Of a stretch of DNA of 64,000 nt, positions 18,776-29,188 are shown piece after piece. The stretch spans positions 589,858 to 653,857 of the forward strand of contig NZ_JAKJRU010000002.1 in NCBI RefSeq assembly GCF_021726475.1, in the 5' to 3' direction. Origin of the DNA: Pseudomonas oligotrophica. GTDB lineage: Bacteria > Pseudomonadota > Gammaproteobacteria > Pseudomonadales > Pseudomonadaceae. Every line of letters starts with the position of its first letter. Position 1 is the first letter of the stretch. A program made the translations under genes and the position numbers. The notes under the pieces are model-generated. The model was given only the letters and a program-made list of their open reading frames with translations. It had not been told where the DNA came from and ran no database searches.

Positions 18776-20169
18776 CAATCGGACGCGGCCGGGGCGTCGC
18801 TGCCGCCGCGCTTGCGCCGGCCGCCGGAGCGACGGCGCTTGCGCGGTGCGGCGCCGTCCTCGCGGCTGCCGATGTCGCGGATCATGCGGCGGCGCTCGCT
18901 GTCGTCGACCTCCTGGTAGCGCGTCCACCAGTCACCCAGGCCGTGGGTCTGCTCGCCGGCGCTCTCGCGCAGCAGCAGGAAATCGTAACCGGCACGAAAG
19001 CGCGGGCTTTCCAGCAGTTGGTCGGCACGCCGCCCCTGGCGCCGAGGCAGGCGCTCCTGCATGTCCCAGATCTCGCGCATGGGAATGGTGAAGCGCTTGG
19101 GGATCGCGGTGCGCTGGCACTGTTCCCAGATGATGTCGTGGGCCGCTTCCTGCATCGCCGGGATCGGCGGCATGCCGCGGTCCTGCAGCTCGAGCACGCG
19201 CGCCGGTAGCGCCGGCCACAGCAGCGCGGCGAAGAGGAACGCCGGGGTGACCGGCTTGCCCTGCTGGATACGCAGGTCGGTGTTGATCAGCGCGTTGCGG
19301 ATCAGCGTCTCGGCATACTCGGGGTTGCGCTCCATGGCCGCGGCGCTGGCGGGGAACAGCGGGGCGAAGAGTCCATATTCCTGCAACAGGTCGAAGGTGC
19401 GCTCGGCACTGCCGCCGAGGAACAGCTTGAGGACTTCCTCGAACAAGCGTGCGGCGGGGATGTCCTCCAGCAACTCGGCCAGTTCATGGATGGGTTCGGC
19501 GCTGTGCCGCTCGATCTCGAAGTCCAGCTTGGCGGCGAAGCGCACGGCACGCAGCATGCGCACCGGGTCTTCCTGGTAGCGCTGCTCGGGGTCGCCGATC
19601 AGGCGCACCAGGCGGTTGCGGATGTCGTGCACGCCGTGGGTATGGTCGAGGATGCGCTCGCTGCTGGGGTCGTAGTACAGCGCGTTGATGGTGAAGTCGC
19701 GCCGCTGGGCATCGTCTTCCAGCGTGCCGTAGACGTTGTCGCGCAGGATGCGGCCGCTCTCGTTGCGCGCCGCCTGGTGGCGGTCCTGCTCGTCATCCTC
19801 CTGCGGATGGCCGGCGCGGAAGGTCGCCACCTCGATGATCTCGCGGCCGAAGTGCACGTGGACCAGCTTGAAGCGGCGGCCGATCACCCGTGCGTTGCGG
19901 AATTCCGCCCGGACCTGCTCCGGCGTTGCGCTGGTGGCGACGTCGTAGTCCTTGGGGTCGAGCTGCAGCAGCAGGTCGCGCACGCAGCCACCGACCACGT
20001 AGGCCTCGTAGCCAGCCTGTTGCAGGCGCTCGACCACACTCACCGCATGACGGCTGATTTCGTTGCGATGCAGCGAGTGTTGCCGGCTGGTCAGTATTTC
20101 GGGAGCGCGACGGGCATGCGGGATGCGACGCAGGGGAAGGCGAAATGACTGGAACAGCTTTTTCAGCAT
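18775..20169 (-). CDS. pcnB: Poly(A) polymerase I
   Basis: A 464-residue enzyme that adds poly(A) tails to RNA 3' ends and so promotes decay. It belongs to the class II nucleotidyltransferases: AYVVGGCVRDLLLQLDPKDYDVATSA (about 52-77) holds the catalytic Asp pair, and the RNA-binding head, neck and body follow. The C terminus is a basic tail (RKRRRSGGRRKRGG). The start MLKKLFQSFRL at 20169 fits other PcnB N termini; the frame stays open upstream but enters the crcZ gap. It is cotranscribed with folK through a TGATG overlap. The upstream 645-nt gap to cbrB holds the crcZ sRNA. Confidence 0.95.
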   Translation of the reverse strand: MLKKLFQSFRLPLRRIPHARRAPEILTSRQHSLHRNEISRHAVSVVERLQQAGYEAYVVGGCVRDLLLQLDPKDYDVATSATPEQVRAEFRNARVIGRRFKLVHVHFGREIIEVATFRAGHPQEDDEQDRHQAARNESGRILRDNVYGTLEDDAQRRDFTINALYYDPSSERILDHTHGVHDIRNRLVRLIGDPEQRYQEDPVRMLRAVRFAAKLDFEIERHSAEPIHELAELLEDIPAARLFEEVLKLFLGGSAERTFDLLQEYGLFAPLFPASAAAMERNPEYAETLIRNALINTDLRIQQGKPVTPAFLFAALLWPALPARVLELQDRGMPPIPAMQEAAHDIIWEQCQRTAIPKRFTIPMREIWDMQERLPRRQGRRADQLLESPRFRAGYDFLLLRESAGEQTHGLGDWWTRYQEVDDSERRRMIRDIGSREDGAAPRKRRRSGGRRKRGGSDAPAASD

Positions 20170-20297
20170 GAGAGGTACTGTAGGCAGGATGGCGGATCGG
20201 CATGCGAATGCCGGCAAACGTGCACGGATTCTAGCATCCGGCAGCAGGCGATGGTGCAGGAAGGAGGCGGGGGTGTCAAAACTGTGAGCGGATAGCA

Positions 20298-20323
20298 CAG
20301 AGGGGAGCCTAGGCTCCCCTCTG
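20298..20323 (-). terminator. 3'-end hairpin of CrcZ
   Basis: A perfect 24-bp palindrome (20299-20310 with 20311-20322), extended by one further C:G pair at 20298/20323. The following minus-strand sequence, GTGCTATCC, is poor in T, so termination may be leaky and give read-through toward pcnB. Confidence 0.7.
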
Positions 20324-20643
20324 GAAATTTTGTCGCGTGCTGTTGTTATTGTTCGCAGGCGTTTGTTCTTGTTTTCGCCTGTCCCCGCGGTCAGTCCCTG
20401 CGGGGAAGCGCTCCGAAAGGGAGCCAATAGCAAACGGATTTCTTTGGTCGCTGAGTTGCCGATTGCCGGTACGGGCACTGCTCAGGCAGTTCTTGTTGTT
20501 CTCGGTCCGGTCAGCTGGCCAGGGGCCGTGGCAAGTCCTCTCCAAAAGAATCAGTTAGCTGCGCCTCCGCGTTGTTGTCGTTGTTTTGCTGGAGTCGTTA
20601 CGTCTTGTTCTTATTGTGGGGTCGCTTGTTATTGTTGTTGTGC
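20299..20643 (-). ncRNA. crcZ: CrcZ regulatory RNA (Hfq/Crc decoy)
   Basis: The gap between cbrB and pcnB has no plausible gene but carries six A-rich 'CA motifs' on the minus strand: near 20640-20626 (CAACAACAATAACAA), 20618-20604, 20588-20570, 20502-20491, 20377-20362 and 20354-20341. In Pseudomonas, CrcZ occupies exactly this site and sequesters Hfq with Crc through such motifs, relieving carbon catabolite repression. A sigma54 promoter ends 10 nt upstream of the proposed 5' end (GCACAACAAC at 20643), and a 13-bp hairpin closes the 3' end. Predicted length is about 345 nt. The 5' and 3' ends are inferred. Confidence 0.9.
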
Positions 20644-20652
20644 CAATAAGAA

Positions 20653-20668
20653 AGCAGATGCCGTGCCA
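20653..20668 (-). promoter_or_regulatory. Sigma54 promoter of crcZ
   Basis: Minus-strand TGGCACGGCATCTGCT matches the RpoN consensus TGGCACG-N4-TTGCW at all but one base, with the -24 GG and -12 GC correctly spaced. The predicted start is at 20642-20643, the first base of the CA-motif-rich RNA. Activation by the adjacent CbrB, a sigma54-dependent activator, follows from known biology. Confidence 0.9.
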
Positions 20669-20724
20669 GTTTTTAAAAACCCTTTAAATTCAATGAGTTG
20701 ACCGCATTTGGTTGCCGCGAGGCA

Positions 20725-20763
20725 TAAAAAAACCGGGTTCGTCGTTACCGATGAACCCGGTTT
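20725..20763 (-). terminator. Terminator after cbrB
   Basis: Eleven-bp stem (20730-20740 with 20753-20763), followed on the minus strand by seven Ts. It separates cbrB from the crcZ promoter. Confidence 0.9.
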
Positions 20764-20765
20764 GC

Positions 20766-20792
20766 TGTTACGCGTGGAGCAGGGCGGTAACA
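20766..20792. promoter_or_regulatory. Candidate CbrB upstream activating site for crcZ
   Basis: Inverted repeat TGTTAC (20766-20771) - 15 bp - GTAACA (20787-20792). It lies about 100-125 bp upstream of the crcZ -24 element, the usual place for an enhancer-binding activator. As I recall, CbrB sites in P. putida are TGTTAC/GTAACA palindromes with a near-identical spacer. Binding is inferred. Confidence 0.65.
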
Positions 20793-20814
20793 CCCTGCGG
20801 GGCACCTGGCCCGG

Positions 20815-22224
<1,410 letters not shown>

Positions 22225-22284
22225 CAGTACTCTCTCGACGGTCTGGAGGCGCATCGGCCCGGGGCCGATACGACGGGCGCCTCT

Positions 22285-25239
22285 TCAACTTGCGGCATGC
22301 GACGCCTCGACATGCCGCGGCAGGGTGATGCGGAACCGGGTGCCGCGCTGGGTCAGCGGGTCGGCCGGGCTGTCGATATCGATCTGGCCATAATGCTCTT
22401 CCACGATCGAATAGACCAGCGCAAGGCCCAGGCCGGTGCCTTCGCCGGGATCCTTGGTGGTGAAGAACGGCTCGAACAGGCGGTCCTGGATGGCCTTGGG
22501 AATCCCGCAGCCCTCGTCCTCGACGATCAGGTAGACGGTCTGCTCGGCCTGCTCGCTGCTGACGCGAATGGTGCCGCCGGCGGCGGAGGCGTCGCGGGCG
22601 TTGGACAGCAGGTTGATCACCACCTGGGCCAGGCGCTGGGCATCGCCCTCGGCCAGGTGCCCGGCGTCGCAGAGGTTGACGAAGTTGACCTCGGTGCGCT
22701 CGCGGTTGAGCGAGAGCAGGGCGATGGCTTCCTGGGTGATGTCGCGCAGGCTCACCGGGTACAGGCTCTGCTGGCGCCCGCCGGCATGGGCGAAGCTCAT
22801 CAGCGATTGCACGATGCGCGAGACGCGCTTGGTCTGCTCGATGATCTGGCTGCTGATCTCGGTGATCTCGCCGTCGTCCTCGCGCTCTTCACGCAGGTTC
22901 TGCGCCAGGCAGGCGATGCCGGTGATCGGATTGCCGATCTCGTGGGCGACCCCGGCCGCCAGCCGGCCGATGCTGGCCAGGCGCTCGGAGTGCACCAGGC
23001 GGTCCTCCAGCTCCTGGGTTTCGGTGAGGTCCTCGACCAGCAGCACCAGGCCGCTGTTGCCCGGCGCCAGGGGCTCGGCGATCGCCGCCTTGTGCAGGTT
23101 CAGGCAGCGCCGCGCGCCGTCGAGCGAGAGGCGCTTCTTGTGCAGGTGCTCGTCGGGCTGGTCGATGAAGTCGGCCAGCAGGCTGCGCCAGGGTTCGGCG
23201 ATAGTCGGCAGGCGCGAGCCCACCACCTGCAGCGCAGGAATGCCGGTCAATTCTTCCAGCGCGCGGTTCCACATGAGGATTTCCTGGTCCTTGGCCAGCG
23301 AGCAGACGCCCATCGGCAGCTCCTGCAGGGTCTGGCGATGGTAGCGGCGCAGGGCGTCGAGTTCGGCGGCCAGGCCGGTGAGGCGCGAGTGGTAGTCCTC
23401 CAGGCGGCTCTCGATGAAGTGGATGTCCTCGGTGACGTAGCCCTCGGCGCCGTTCTTGTAGGGCAGGAAGGTCTCGACGAGGTCCTGGGCGACGCTGGGG
23501 CCCATCAGGCCCGAGAGGTTGGCCTCGAGGCGGTCGCGCAGGCGACGCAGGGCGTAGGGGCGATGTTCGTCGAAGGGCATCTGCAGGTCGCGCAACGCCT
23601 GCTCCACCTCGCGCTGGGCGATCTTGGCCCCCAGCGGCTTGGCCAGCTGGGCGGCGAACTCCTGCGGCGAGGCGGCCATCAGTTCGCGGCGCTGCGGACG
23701 ACGCAGGTTCTCCACGGCGCAGGCTTCGGCGGCGCTCTGTTCCTCCGTGCTGCTGTCGGTGAACAGCGAGACCAGGGTGAAGGCCAGCACGTTGACCGCC
23801 AGCGAGGCGATCGCTGCCAGGTGCCAGCTGGTGTCGTCGAGCACGTAGACCAGGTTGAACAGCGGGATGTAGAAGCCGTCCAGGTTGCCCACCAGCGGCA
23901 GCAGCATGGTGGTGATCCAGACGCCGATCCCGGCCACCAGCCCGGCGATGAAGCCGCGGCGGTTGGCGGTCGGCCAGTAGAGCACCGAGAGCACGCCGGG
24001 AAGGAACTGCAAGGTGGCGACGAAGGCGACGATGCCCAGGTTGGAGAGGTCCTGCTCGGCGCCGAGCAGCAGGTAGAAGCCGTAGCCGGCGAGGATGATC
24101 GCCAGGATCAGGCTGCGCCGCGTCCACTTCAGCCAGCGGTAGATGTTACCTTCGGAGGAGGGCTGGTAAAGCGGCAGCACCAGGTGGTTGAGCGCCATGC
24201 CCGAAAGCGCCAGGGTGCTGACGATGATCAGCCCGCTGGAGGCCGACAGGCCGCCGACAAAGGCGAGCAGGGCCAGGGTCTCGTTGCCGGCGGCGATGCC
24301 CAGGCCGAGGGTGAAGTATTCCGGATTGGTGCTCACGCCCAGCTTCAGGCCGGCCCAGAGGATCAGCGGCACGGCCAGGCTCATCAGCAGCAGGTACAAC
24401 GGCAGGCCCCAGCTGGCGCTGACCAGCGCCCGCGGGTTGAGGTTCTCGGCGAAGGTCATGTGGAACATGTGCGGCATGACGATCGCCGAGGCGAAGAACA
24501 CCAGCAGCAGCGTGCGCCAGGGGCCTTCCTGCAGCGGTGTGTGCAGCGCCTGCAGCGCCGACTGGTTCTGCAGCAGCCAGAGCTCGAGCTGGTGCGGGCC
24601 GCCGAACACCACATACAGCGAGTAGAGGCCGATGGCACCGAAGGTGGCCAGCTTGACCACCGATTCGAAGGCGATGGCGAACACCAGGCCCTGGTGCTTC
24701 TCGCGGGCGGCGATGTGGCGCGCGCCGAAGAGCACGGTGAACAGCATGATCAGCGCGCAGTAGCCGAGCGCGACCCGTTCCTGCATCGGCTCCAGGGTGA
24801 GGATGCCGATGGCGTCGGCCACCGCCTGGATCTGCAGGGCGAGCAGCGGCAGCATGCCGATCAGCATGACCACGGTGGTCAGTGCGCCGGCCCAGGTGCT
24901 GCGGAAGCGGAAGGCAAAGAGGTCGGCCAGCGAGGCCAGCTGGTAGGTGCGGGTGATGCGCAGGATCGGGTAGAGCAGCACCGGCGCCAGGAGGAAGGCG
25001 CCGCATACGCCGAGGTAGGTGGCAAGGAAGCCGTAGCCGTACTGGTAGGCCAGCCCGACCGTGCCGTAGAAGGCCCAGGCGCTGGCATAGACGCCCAGCG
25101 AGAGCGTGTAGGTCAGCGGGTGGCGGATGATCGCCCGCGGGATCAGGCCGCGCTCGCTGAACCAGGCGACGCCGAACAGGGCCAGCAGGTAGGCGGCGCT
25201 GATCAGCACCAGGTGGCTGAGGCTAAAGTTCGTCGGCAT
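22285..25239 (-). CDS. cbrA: CbrA sensor histidine kinase with SLC5 transporter domain
   Basis: A 984-residue inner-membrane kinase. The N-terminal 500 or so residues form a sodium/solute symporter-like (SLC5) domain of about 13 helices, beginning [21 protein letters not shown] linker/STAC-type region (about 510-610) and a PAS domain ([24 protein letters not shown], near 650) follow. The kinase core has the HisKA box [16 protein letters not shown] near 755 and HATPase boxes [18 protein letters not shown] and [11 protein letters not shown]. The transporter part binds or moves histidine in studied Pseudomonas. Its first 17 nt overlap the small cbrX gene, and cbrB follows. Confidence 0.96.
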   Translation of the reverse strand: MPTNFSLSHLVLISAAYLLALFGVAWFSERGLIPRAIIRHPLTYTLSLGVYASAWAFYGTVGLAYQYGYGFLATYLGVCGAFLLAPVLLYPILRITRTYQLASLADLFAFRFRSTWAGALTTVVMLIGMLPLLALQIQAVADAIGILTLEPMQERVALGYCALIMLFTVLFGARHIAAREKHQGLVFAIAFESVVKLATFGAIGLYSLYVVFGGPHQLELWLLQNQSALQALHTPLQEGPWRTLLLVFFASAIVMPHMFHMTFAENLNPRALVSASWGLPLYLLLMSLAVPLILWAGLKLGVSTNPEYFTLGLGIAAGNETLALLAFVGGLSASSGLIIVSTLALSGMALNHLVLPLYQPSSEGNIYRWLKWTRRSLILAIILAGYGFYLLLGAEQDLSNLGIVAFVATLQFLPGVLSVLYWPTANRRGFIAGLVAGIGVWITTMLLPLVGNLDGFYIPLFNLVYVLDDTSWHLAAIASLAVNVLAFTLVSLFTDSSTEEQSAAEACAVENLRRPQRRELMAASPQEFAAQLAKPLGAKIAQREVEQALRDLQMPFDEHRPYALRRLRDRLEANLSGLMGPSVAQDLVETFLPYKNGAEGYVTEDIHFIESRLEDYHSRLTGLAAELDALRRYHRQTLQELPMGVCSLAKDQEILMWNRALEELTGIPALQVVGSRLPTIAEPWRSLLADFIDQPDEHLHKKRLSLDGARRCLNLHKAAIAEPLAPGNSGLVLLVEDLTETQELEDRLVHSERLASIGRLAAGVAHEIGNPITGIACLAQNLREEREDDGEITEISSQIIEQTKRVSRIVQSLMSFAHAGGRQQSLYPVSLRDITQEAIALLSLNRERTEVNFVNLCDAGHLAEGDAQRLAQVVINLLSNARDASAAGGTIRVSSEQAEQTVYLIVEDEGCGIPKAIQDRLFEPFFTTKDPGEGTGLGLALVYSIVEEHYGQIDIDSPADPLTQRGTRFRITLPRHVEASHAAS

Positions 25240-25399
25240 CGCGCTGGCTCTGCAGGATGAAGGTGACCACGATGAGGATCAGCCATAGCAGGTACGGCCG
25301 GTACCAGGCGCCGTCGGGGTCGATCCACCAGTCCATGATGGCCGGGGAGAACAGGTAGATGCCCACCACCAGGAGCAGTACCAGTCGGTAGATGTACAT
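25223..25399 (-). CDS. cbrX: Small membrane protein overlapping cbrA (CbrX-like)
   Basis: A 58-residue protein with two predicted membrane helices: LVLLLVVGIYLFSPAIMDWW (6-25) and LLWLILIVVTFIL (about 38-50), separated by DPDGAWYRPY. The stop lies 17 nt inside cbrA, so cbrA translation is probably coupled to it. A small gene in this place, reported as cbrX in P. putida (from memory), is coupled to cbrA. The ATG at 25399 was preferred over an upstream in-frame ATG six codons earlier because the latter adds residues encoded in the palindromic repeat. Biochemical role is unknown. Confidence 0.8.
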   Translation of the reverse strand: MYIYRLVLLLVVGIYLFSPAIMDWWIDPDGAWYRPYLLWLILIVVTFILQSQRDADEL

Positions 25400-25407
25400 A
25401 CGCGCGA

Positions 25408-25466
25408 CAAGCCTCAAGCAGCAAGCTGCCAGTTATAAGCGCTGCGTCGCTGCTTGGCGAGTCTTG
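25408..25466. repeat. Intergenic palindromic element (copy 3), gluQ-cbrX gap
   Basis: caagcagc (25415-25422) pairs with gctgcttg (25449-25456), with further pairing of gcctcaag against cttggcgagtcttg. It uses the same AAGC/GCTGCTTG words as the copies near infB, rpsO and fis, and lies between gluQ and cbrX. Confidence 0.5.
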
Positions 25467-25472
25467 ACCGCG

Positions 25473-26378
25473 TCAGCGCAATTGCGCTTCGGCCAGCGTC
25501 AGGCTGTGCGGGATGCGCGCGGCATCCCAATGGGCGATGCCCCAGGCCAGCACTTCGCCGGGAGCCGCGCCGGCCAGTTCGGCCGCCGGTTGTTGCCCCA
25601 GGGCACGCAATGCGCGTAACAGCAGCGGGCCGGCCTGGTCCGCGGCGAGTGGCGGCGAGCGGTAGGACTTGCCCAGCTTGTGGCCGTCCGGCTGGATGAT
25701 CAGCGGCACGTGCAGGTAGCGCGGTTGCGGCAGTCCGAGCACCTCCTGCAGGTACAGCTGGCGCGGCGTCGAGTCGAGCAGGTCGGCGCCGCGCACCACG
25801 TCGGTGATGCCCTGCCAGGCGTCGTCGAGCACCACCGCCAGCTGGTAGGCGATCAGTCCGTCGCGCCGGCGAATGACGAAATCGCCCACCTCGCGGCCCA
25901 GCTGCTGGCGAAACTCGCCCTGTACGCGGTCGCTGAAGGCGTATACCCGCTCGGGGACGCGCAGGCGGATCGCGGCGCCTTCCAGGGGCAGGCCGGCGTT
26001 GCGGCAGAACCCGGGATAGACGCCGGCATGGCCCTGCAGCTTCTTGCGCGAGCAGTGGCACGGGTAGGCCAGGCCGCGCTCGAGCAGGCGCTCGATCACC
26101 CTGTTGTACGTGTCCAGCCGTTCGCTCTGGCGCACCACCGGGCCGTCCCATTCGAAGCCGTAGCGCTCCAGCGTCTGCAGGATGGCCTGTTGCGCACCGG
26201 GCATCTCGCGCGGCGGATCGAGGTCTTCCATGCGCAGCAGCCAGCGGCCGGCGACGGCGCGTGCATCGAGGTAGGAGGCCAGGGCGGCGACCAGCGAGCC
26301 GAAGTGCAGGTAGCCGCTGGGGGTCGGTGCGAAGCGCCCGACATAAGGCTGGGAGGAGAGTGGGGTGGGCGCGGACAT
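25473..26378 (-). CDS. gluQ: Glutamyl-queuosine tRNA(Asp) synthetase
   Basis: A 301-residue paralog of the catalytic half of glutamyl-tRNA synthetase that attaches glutamate to queuosine in tRNA(Asp). It has the HIGH-like motif PTPSGYLHFGSL (18-29), a zinc-binding cluster CHCSRKKLQ...YPGFC (about 105-125) and a KMSKS-like GHKLGKSY. It lacks the anticodon-binding domain, as expected for the family. It lies downstream of dksA with a hairpin between them, the same order as in enteric bacteria, so read-through from dksA is likely to control it. Confidence 0.95.
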   Translation of the reverse strand: MSAPTPLSSQPYVGRFAPTPSGYLHFGSLVAALASYLDARAVAGRWLLRMEDLDPPREMPGAQQAILQTLERYGFEWDGPVVRQSERLDTYNRVIERLLERGLAYPCHCSRKKLQGHAGVYPGFCRNAGLPLEGAAIRLRVPERVYAFSDRVQGEFRQQLGREVGDFVIRRRDGLIAYQLAVVLDDAWQGITDVVRGADLLDSTPRQLYLQEVLGLPQPRYLHVPLIIQPDGHKLGKSYRSPPLAADQAGPLLLRALRALGQQPAAELAGAAPGEVLAWGIAHWDAARIPHSLTLAEAQLR

Positions 26379-26405
26379 GACGGCCGGGAAGGCGTATCAG
26401 GCGGG

Positions 26406-26433
26406 AAAACAAGCGGGGCGCCTAGGCGCCCCG
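26406..26433 (-). terminator. Terminator after dksA
   Basis: Perfect palindrome cggggcgcct/aggcgccccg (26414-26433), followed on the minus strand by GCTTGTTTTCC. It separates dksA from gluQ; partial read-through is plausible. Confidence 0.75.
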
Positions 26434-26439
26434 TTGGGA

Positions 26440-26886
26440 TCAGGAACCGAGTTGCTTTTCCTTGATCTCGGCCAGCGTCTTGCAGTCGATGCACAGCGTG
26501 GCGGTCGGGCGGGCTTCGAGGCGGCGGATGCCAATCTCCACGCCGCAGGACTCGCACCAGCCGTACTCGTTGTCCTCGATCAGCTGCAGGGTTTCGTCGA
26601 TCTTCTTGATCAGCTTGCGCTCGCGGTCGCGGGCACGCAGCTCCAGGCTGAATTCCTCTTCCTGGCTGGCGCGGTCGGCCGGATCCGGGAAGTTGGCAGC
26701 CTCGTCCTGCATGTGGTGCACGGTGCGATCGACTTCCTCCATCAGCTCCTGCTTCCACTTGTTCAGGATGCCGGTGAAATGAGCGCGCATCTTGTCGCTC
26801 ATGTACTCCTCGCCGGGGGATTCCTTGTACGGCTCGAAGGCGCGAATCAGTTGACTGCTAGTCGGTGTCGCTTTGGTAATGGGCAT
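26440..26886 (-). CDS. dksA: RNA polymerase-binding transcription factor DksA
   Basis: A 148-residue protein that enters the RNA polymerase secondary channel and works with ppGpp. The coiled-coil tip carries [11 protein letters not shown] (D68, D71, A73), equivalent to the D71/D74/A76 needed for activity in E. coli. The zinc finger has all four cysteines, C111, C114, C132 and C135 (CESC and CIDC), so this is the classical zinc form. The start [10 protein letters not shown] matches known DksA. gluQ lies downstream past a hairpin. Confidence 0.97.
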   Translation of the reverse strand: MPITKATPTSSQLIRAFEPYKESPGEEYMSDKMRAHFTGILNKWKQELMEEVDRTVHHMQDEAANFPDPADRASQEEEFSLELRARDRERKLIKKIDETLQLIEDNEYGWCESCGVEIGIRRLEARPTATLCIDCKTLAEIKEKQLGS

Positions 26887-27072
26887 GGATGAACGCCTCT
26901 CGCTATGTCCATTGCGCAGATGATGTGTCCCCGCCGGCTCGTGCCGGCCCTGCGGCTGCAAGCGGGCGAACTTACCAGATCGGCTCGGGGTGCGCTACTC
27001 CCGAAGCGATGTGTCTTCTGGCGTGACGGGGCCTTGGGTAGAATCCTCGTTTTGACCGCTCAGGTGGGCCCG

Positions 27073-28245
27073 ATGACCGCGTCTTTCAGCGCACGCAGCC
27101 GTGCGATCGAACCCTTCCATGTCATGGCGCTGTTGGACCGGGCCAACCAGCTGCAGGTTCAGGGCCATGATGTCATCCATCTGGAGATCGGCGAGCCGGA
27201 CTTCACCACCGCCGCGCCCATCGTCGCTGCCGGGCAGGCTGCGCTGGCCGCCGGGCACACTCGCTACACCGCTGCCCGCGGGTTGCCGCAACTGCGCGAG
27301 GCGATCGCCACCTTTTATAGCCAGCGCTACCGTCTGACCATAGACCCCGAACGCATCCTTATTACTCCCGGTGGCTCCGGTGCGCTGCTGCTGGCCAGCA
27401 GCCTGCTGGTCGATCCGGGACGCCACTGGCTGCTGGCCGACCCGGGCTACCCGTGCAACCGGCACTTCCTGCGCCTGGTCGAGGGCGCGGCGCAACTGGT
27501 GCCGGTCGGGCCGGAGAGCCAGTATCAGCTGACGCCGGAGCTGGTGGCGCGGCACTGGGACCAGGCCAGCGTCGGCGCGCTGGTAGCCTCGCCGGCCAAC
27601 CCCACCGGCACCCTGTTGGAGCGGGCGCAGCTGGCCGCACTGTCCGCGGCGCTGAAGGAGCGCGGCGGGCATCTGGTGGTGGACGAGATCTACCACGGCC
27701 TGACCTACGGCGTGGACGCGGCCAGCGTGCTGGAGGTCGACGACCAGGCCTTCGTGCTCAACAGTTTCTCCAAGTACTTCGGCATGACCGGCTGGCGGCT
27801 CGGCTGGCTGGTGGCGCCGGCAGCCGCCGTGGCGGAGCTGGAAAAGCTCGCGCAGAACCTCTACATCAGCGCGCCGAGCATGGCCCAGCATGCCGCGCTG
27901 GCCTGCTTCGAGGCGCCGACACTGGAGATTCTCGAGGCGCGTCGCGCCGAGTTCCGCAAGCGTCGCGACTTCCTCCTGCCGGCGCTGCGCGAGCTGGGCT
28001 TCGGCATCGCTGTCGAGCCGCAGGGCGCCTTCTACCTGTACGCCGACATCAGCGCCTTCGGCGGCGACGCCTACCGCTTCTGCCAGCACATGCTGGAGAC
28101 CGAGTTTGTCGCCATCACCCCGGGGCTGGATTTCGGCCGGCACCAGGCCGGCCACCATGTGCGGTTTGCCTATACCCAGGCGTTGCCGGTGCTCGAGCAG
28201 GCCGTCGCGCGCATCGCCCGCGGCCTGCAGAGCTGGCGGCCCTGA
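27073..28245 (+). CDS. Pyridoxal-phosphate-dependent class I/II aminotransferase
   Basis: A 390-residue fold-type I aminotransferase. The PLP lysine is in [19 protein letters not shown] (about 230-248), with substrate-side [10 protein letters not shown] and [12 protein letters not shown] upstream and the C-terminal [10 protein letters not shown] carrying the carboxylate-binding Arg. The sequence resembles the aspartate/alanine-type subfamily, but the substrate cannot be told from sequence. The ATG at 27073 is supported by homology start [16 protein letters not shown] at 27035-27040 could be its -10. Its stop overlaps the sfsA start (TGATG). It is divergent from dksA. Confidence 0.85.
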   Translation: MTASFSARSRAIEPFHVMALLDRANQLQVQGHDVIHLEIGEPDFTTAAPIVAAGQAALAAGHTRYTAARGLPQLREAIATFYSQRYRLTIDPERILITPGGSGALLLASSLLVDPGRHWLLADPGYPCNRHFLRLVEGAAQLVPVGPESQYQLTPELVARHWDQASVGALVASPANPTGTLLERAQLAALSAALKERGGHLVVDEIYHGLTYGVDAASVLEVDDQAFVLNSFSKYFGMTGWRLGWLVAPAAAVAELEKLAQNLYISAPSMAQHAALACFEAPTLEILEARRAEFRKRRDFLLPALRELGFGIAVEPQGAFYLYADISAFGGDAYRFCQHMLETEFVAITPGLDFGRHQAGHHVRFAYTQALPVLEQAVARIARGLQSWRP

Positions 28246-28952
28246 TGCGTTTCGCACAGCCCCTGGAAGCGGCCCGGCTGGTGCGCCGCTACAAGCGCTT
28301 TCTCGCCGACGTGGTGACCGAGCAGGGCGAGCCGCTGTGCATCCACTGCCCCAATACCGGCTCGATGCTCAACTGCATGGCCGAGGGTGCGCGGGTCTGG
28401 TTCGCCCGCAACGACGATCCCAGGCGCAAGCTGCCCGGTACCTGGGAGCTGGTGGAGACGCCGCAGGGTCGCCTGGCCTGCATCAACACCGCGCGGGCCA
28501 ACCGGCTGGTGGAGGAAGCGCTGCTCGACGGCGTCATCGCCGAGCTGGACGGCTTCACCCGACTGCGCCGCGAAGTCGCCTACGGACAGGAGAACAGCCG
28601 GGTGGACTTCTGCCTGAGCTATCCGGGCAGCGAGGTGCATGTCGAGGTGAAGAGCGTGACCCTGGGCTTTGCCGACGATGCGGTGGCGGCCTTTCCCGAT
28701 GCGGTGACCAGCCGTGGTGCGCGGCACCTGCGCGAACTGGCCGCGCTGGCGCGTAGCGGGCAGCGGGCGGTGCTGCTGTATTGCGTGAACCTGTCTGGAG
28801 TCGAGGGCGTGCGCCCGGCGCGCGAGATCGATCCGCTGTATGCTGCCGCGCTGCAGGATGCCATGGCCGCCGGCGTCGAGGTGCTCGCCTACGCGGCCGA
28901 GCTTTCTGCCGAGGAGATTCGCCTGGCGCGGCGGATACCGGTACTGCCGTGA
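28245..28952 (+). CDS. sfsA: DNA/RNA nuclease SfsA family protein
   Basis: A 235-residue protein of the SfsA family, first named for sugar fermentation stimulation and later linked to a nuclease-like fold. Family signatures: [10 protein letters not shown] (14-23), HCPNTGSML (about 34-42), ENSRVDFCL and VEVKSVTLG, the last two matching the E-V-K type nuclease active site, then [13 protein letters not shown]. It overlaps the aminotransferase stop by one base (TGATG), so it is coupled. In many gammaproteobacteria sfsA neighbours dksA; here it is two genes away on the other strand. Confidence 0.93.
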   Translation: MRFAQPLEAARLVRRYKRFLADVVTEQGEPLCIHCPNTGSMLNCMAEGARVWFARNDDPRRKLPGTWELVETPQGRLACINTARANRLVEEALLDGVIAELDGFTRLRREVAYGQENSRVDFCLSYPGSEVHVEVKSVTLGFADDAVAAFPDAVTSRGARHLRELAALARSGQRAVLLYCVNLSGVEGVRPAREIDPLYAAALQDAMAAGVEVLAYAAELSAEEIRLARRIPVLP

Positions 28953-29188
28953 ACGGGGCGACGAAAGTTGTAGCTGAATGATACGGCTGCGGAACAAACG
29001 CGTTTTTTTTGGGCCTCAAGGTCGCTGTGCTCATGGGCGAGCGGCCCTGGCGCGAGGCGTCGGCGCCGATCGGCGCGTCTGAGGGCAGTCAGCTCCGGCT
29101 GGAGCTGGTTCAAGCGGCCGCCACAGAAGGCGGCCAGGATTATCCAGAACGCCACCCGTGGTGGGGCGTTTCGACGAGGCAACAAACG

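Noticed and set aside
20330..20701. 123-codon plus-strand frame in the cbrB-pcnB gap
   Set aside because: It reads the complement of CrcZ; the Cys/Ser-rich product comes from the tgt/ttg triplets of the CA motifs.
22297..25260. 987-codon plus-strand frame opposite cbrA
   Set aside because: cbrA on the other strand is a clear kinase with all motifs; the opposite frame is Gln/Ala/Arg-rich with no domain.
28953..29188. Run of eight Ts near 29005 as a terminator of sfsA
   Set aside because: The preceding aaacgcgttt has no loop, so no stable hairpin stands before the T run.
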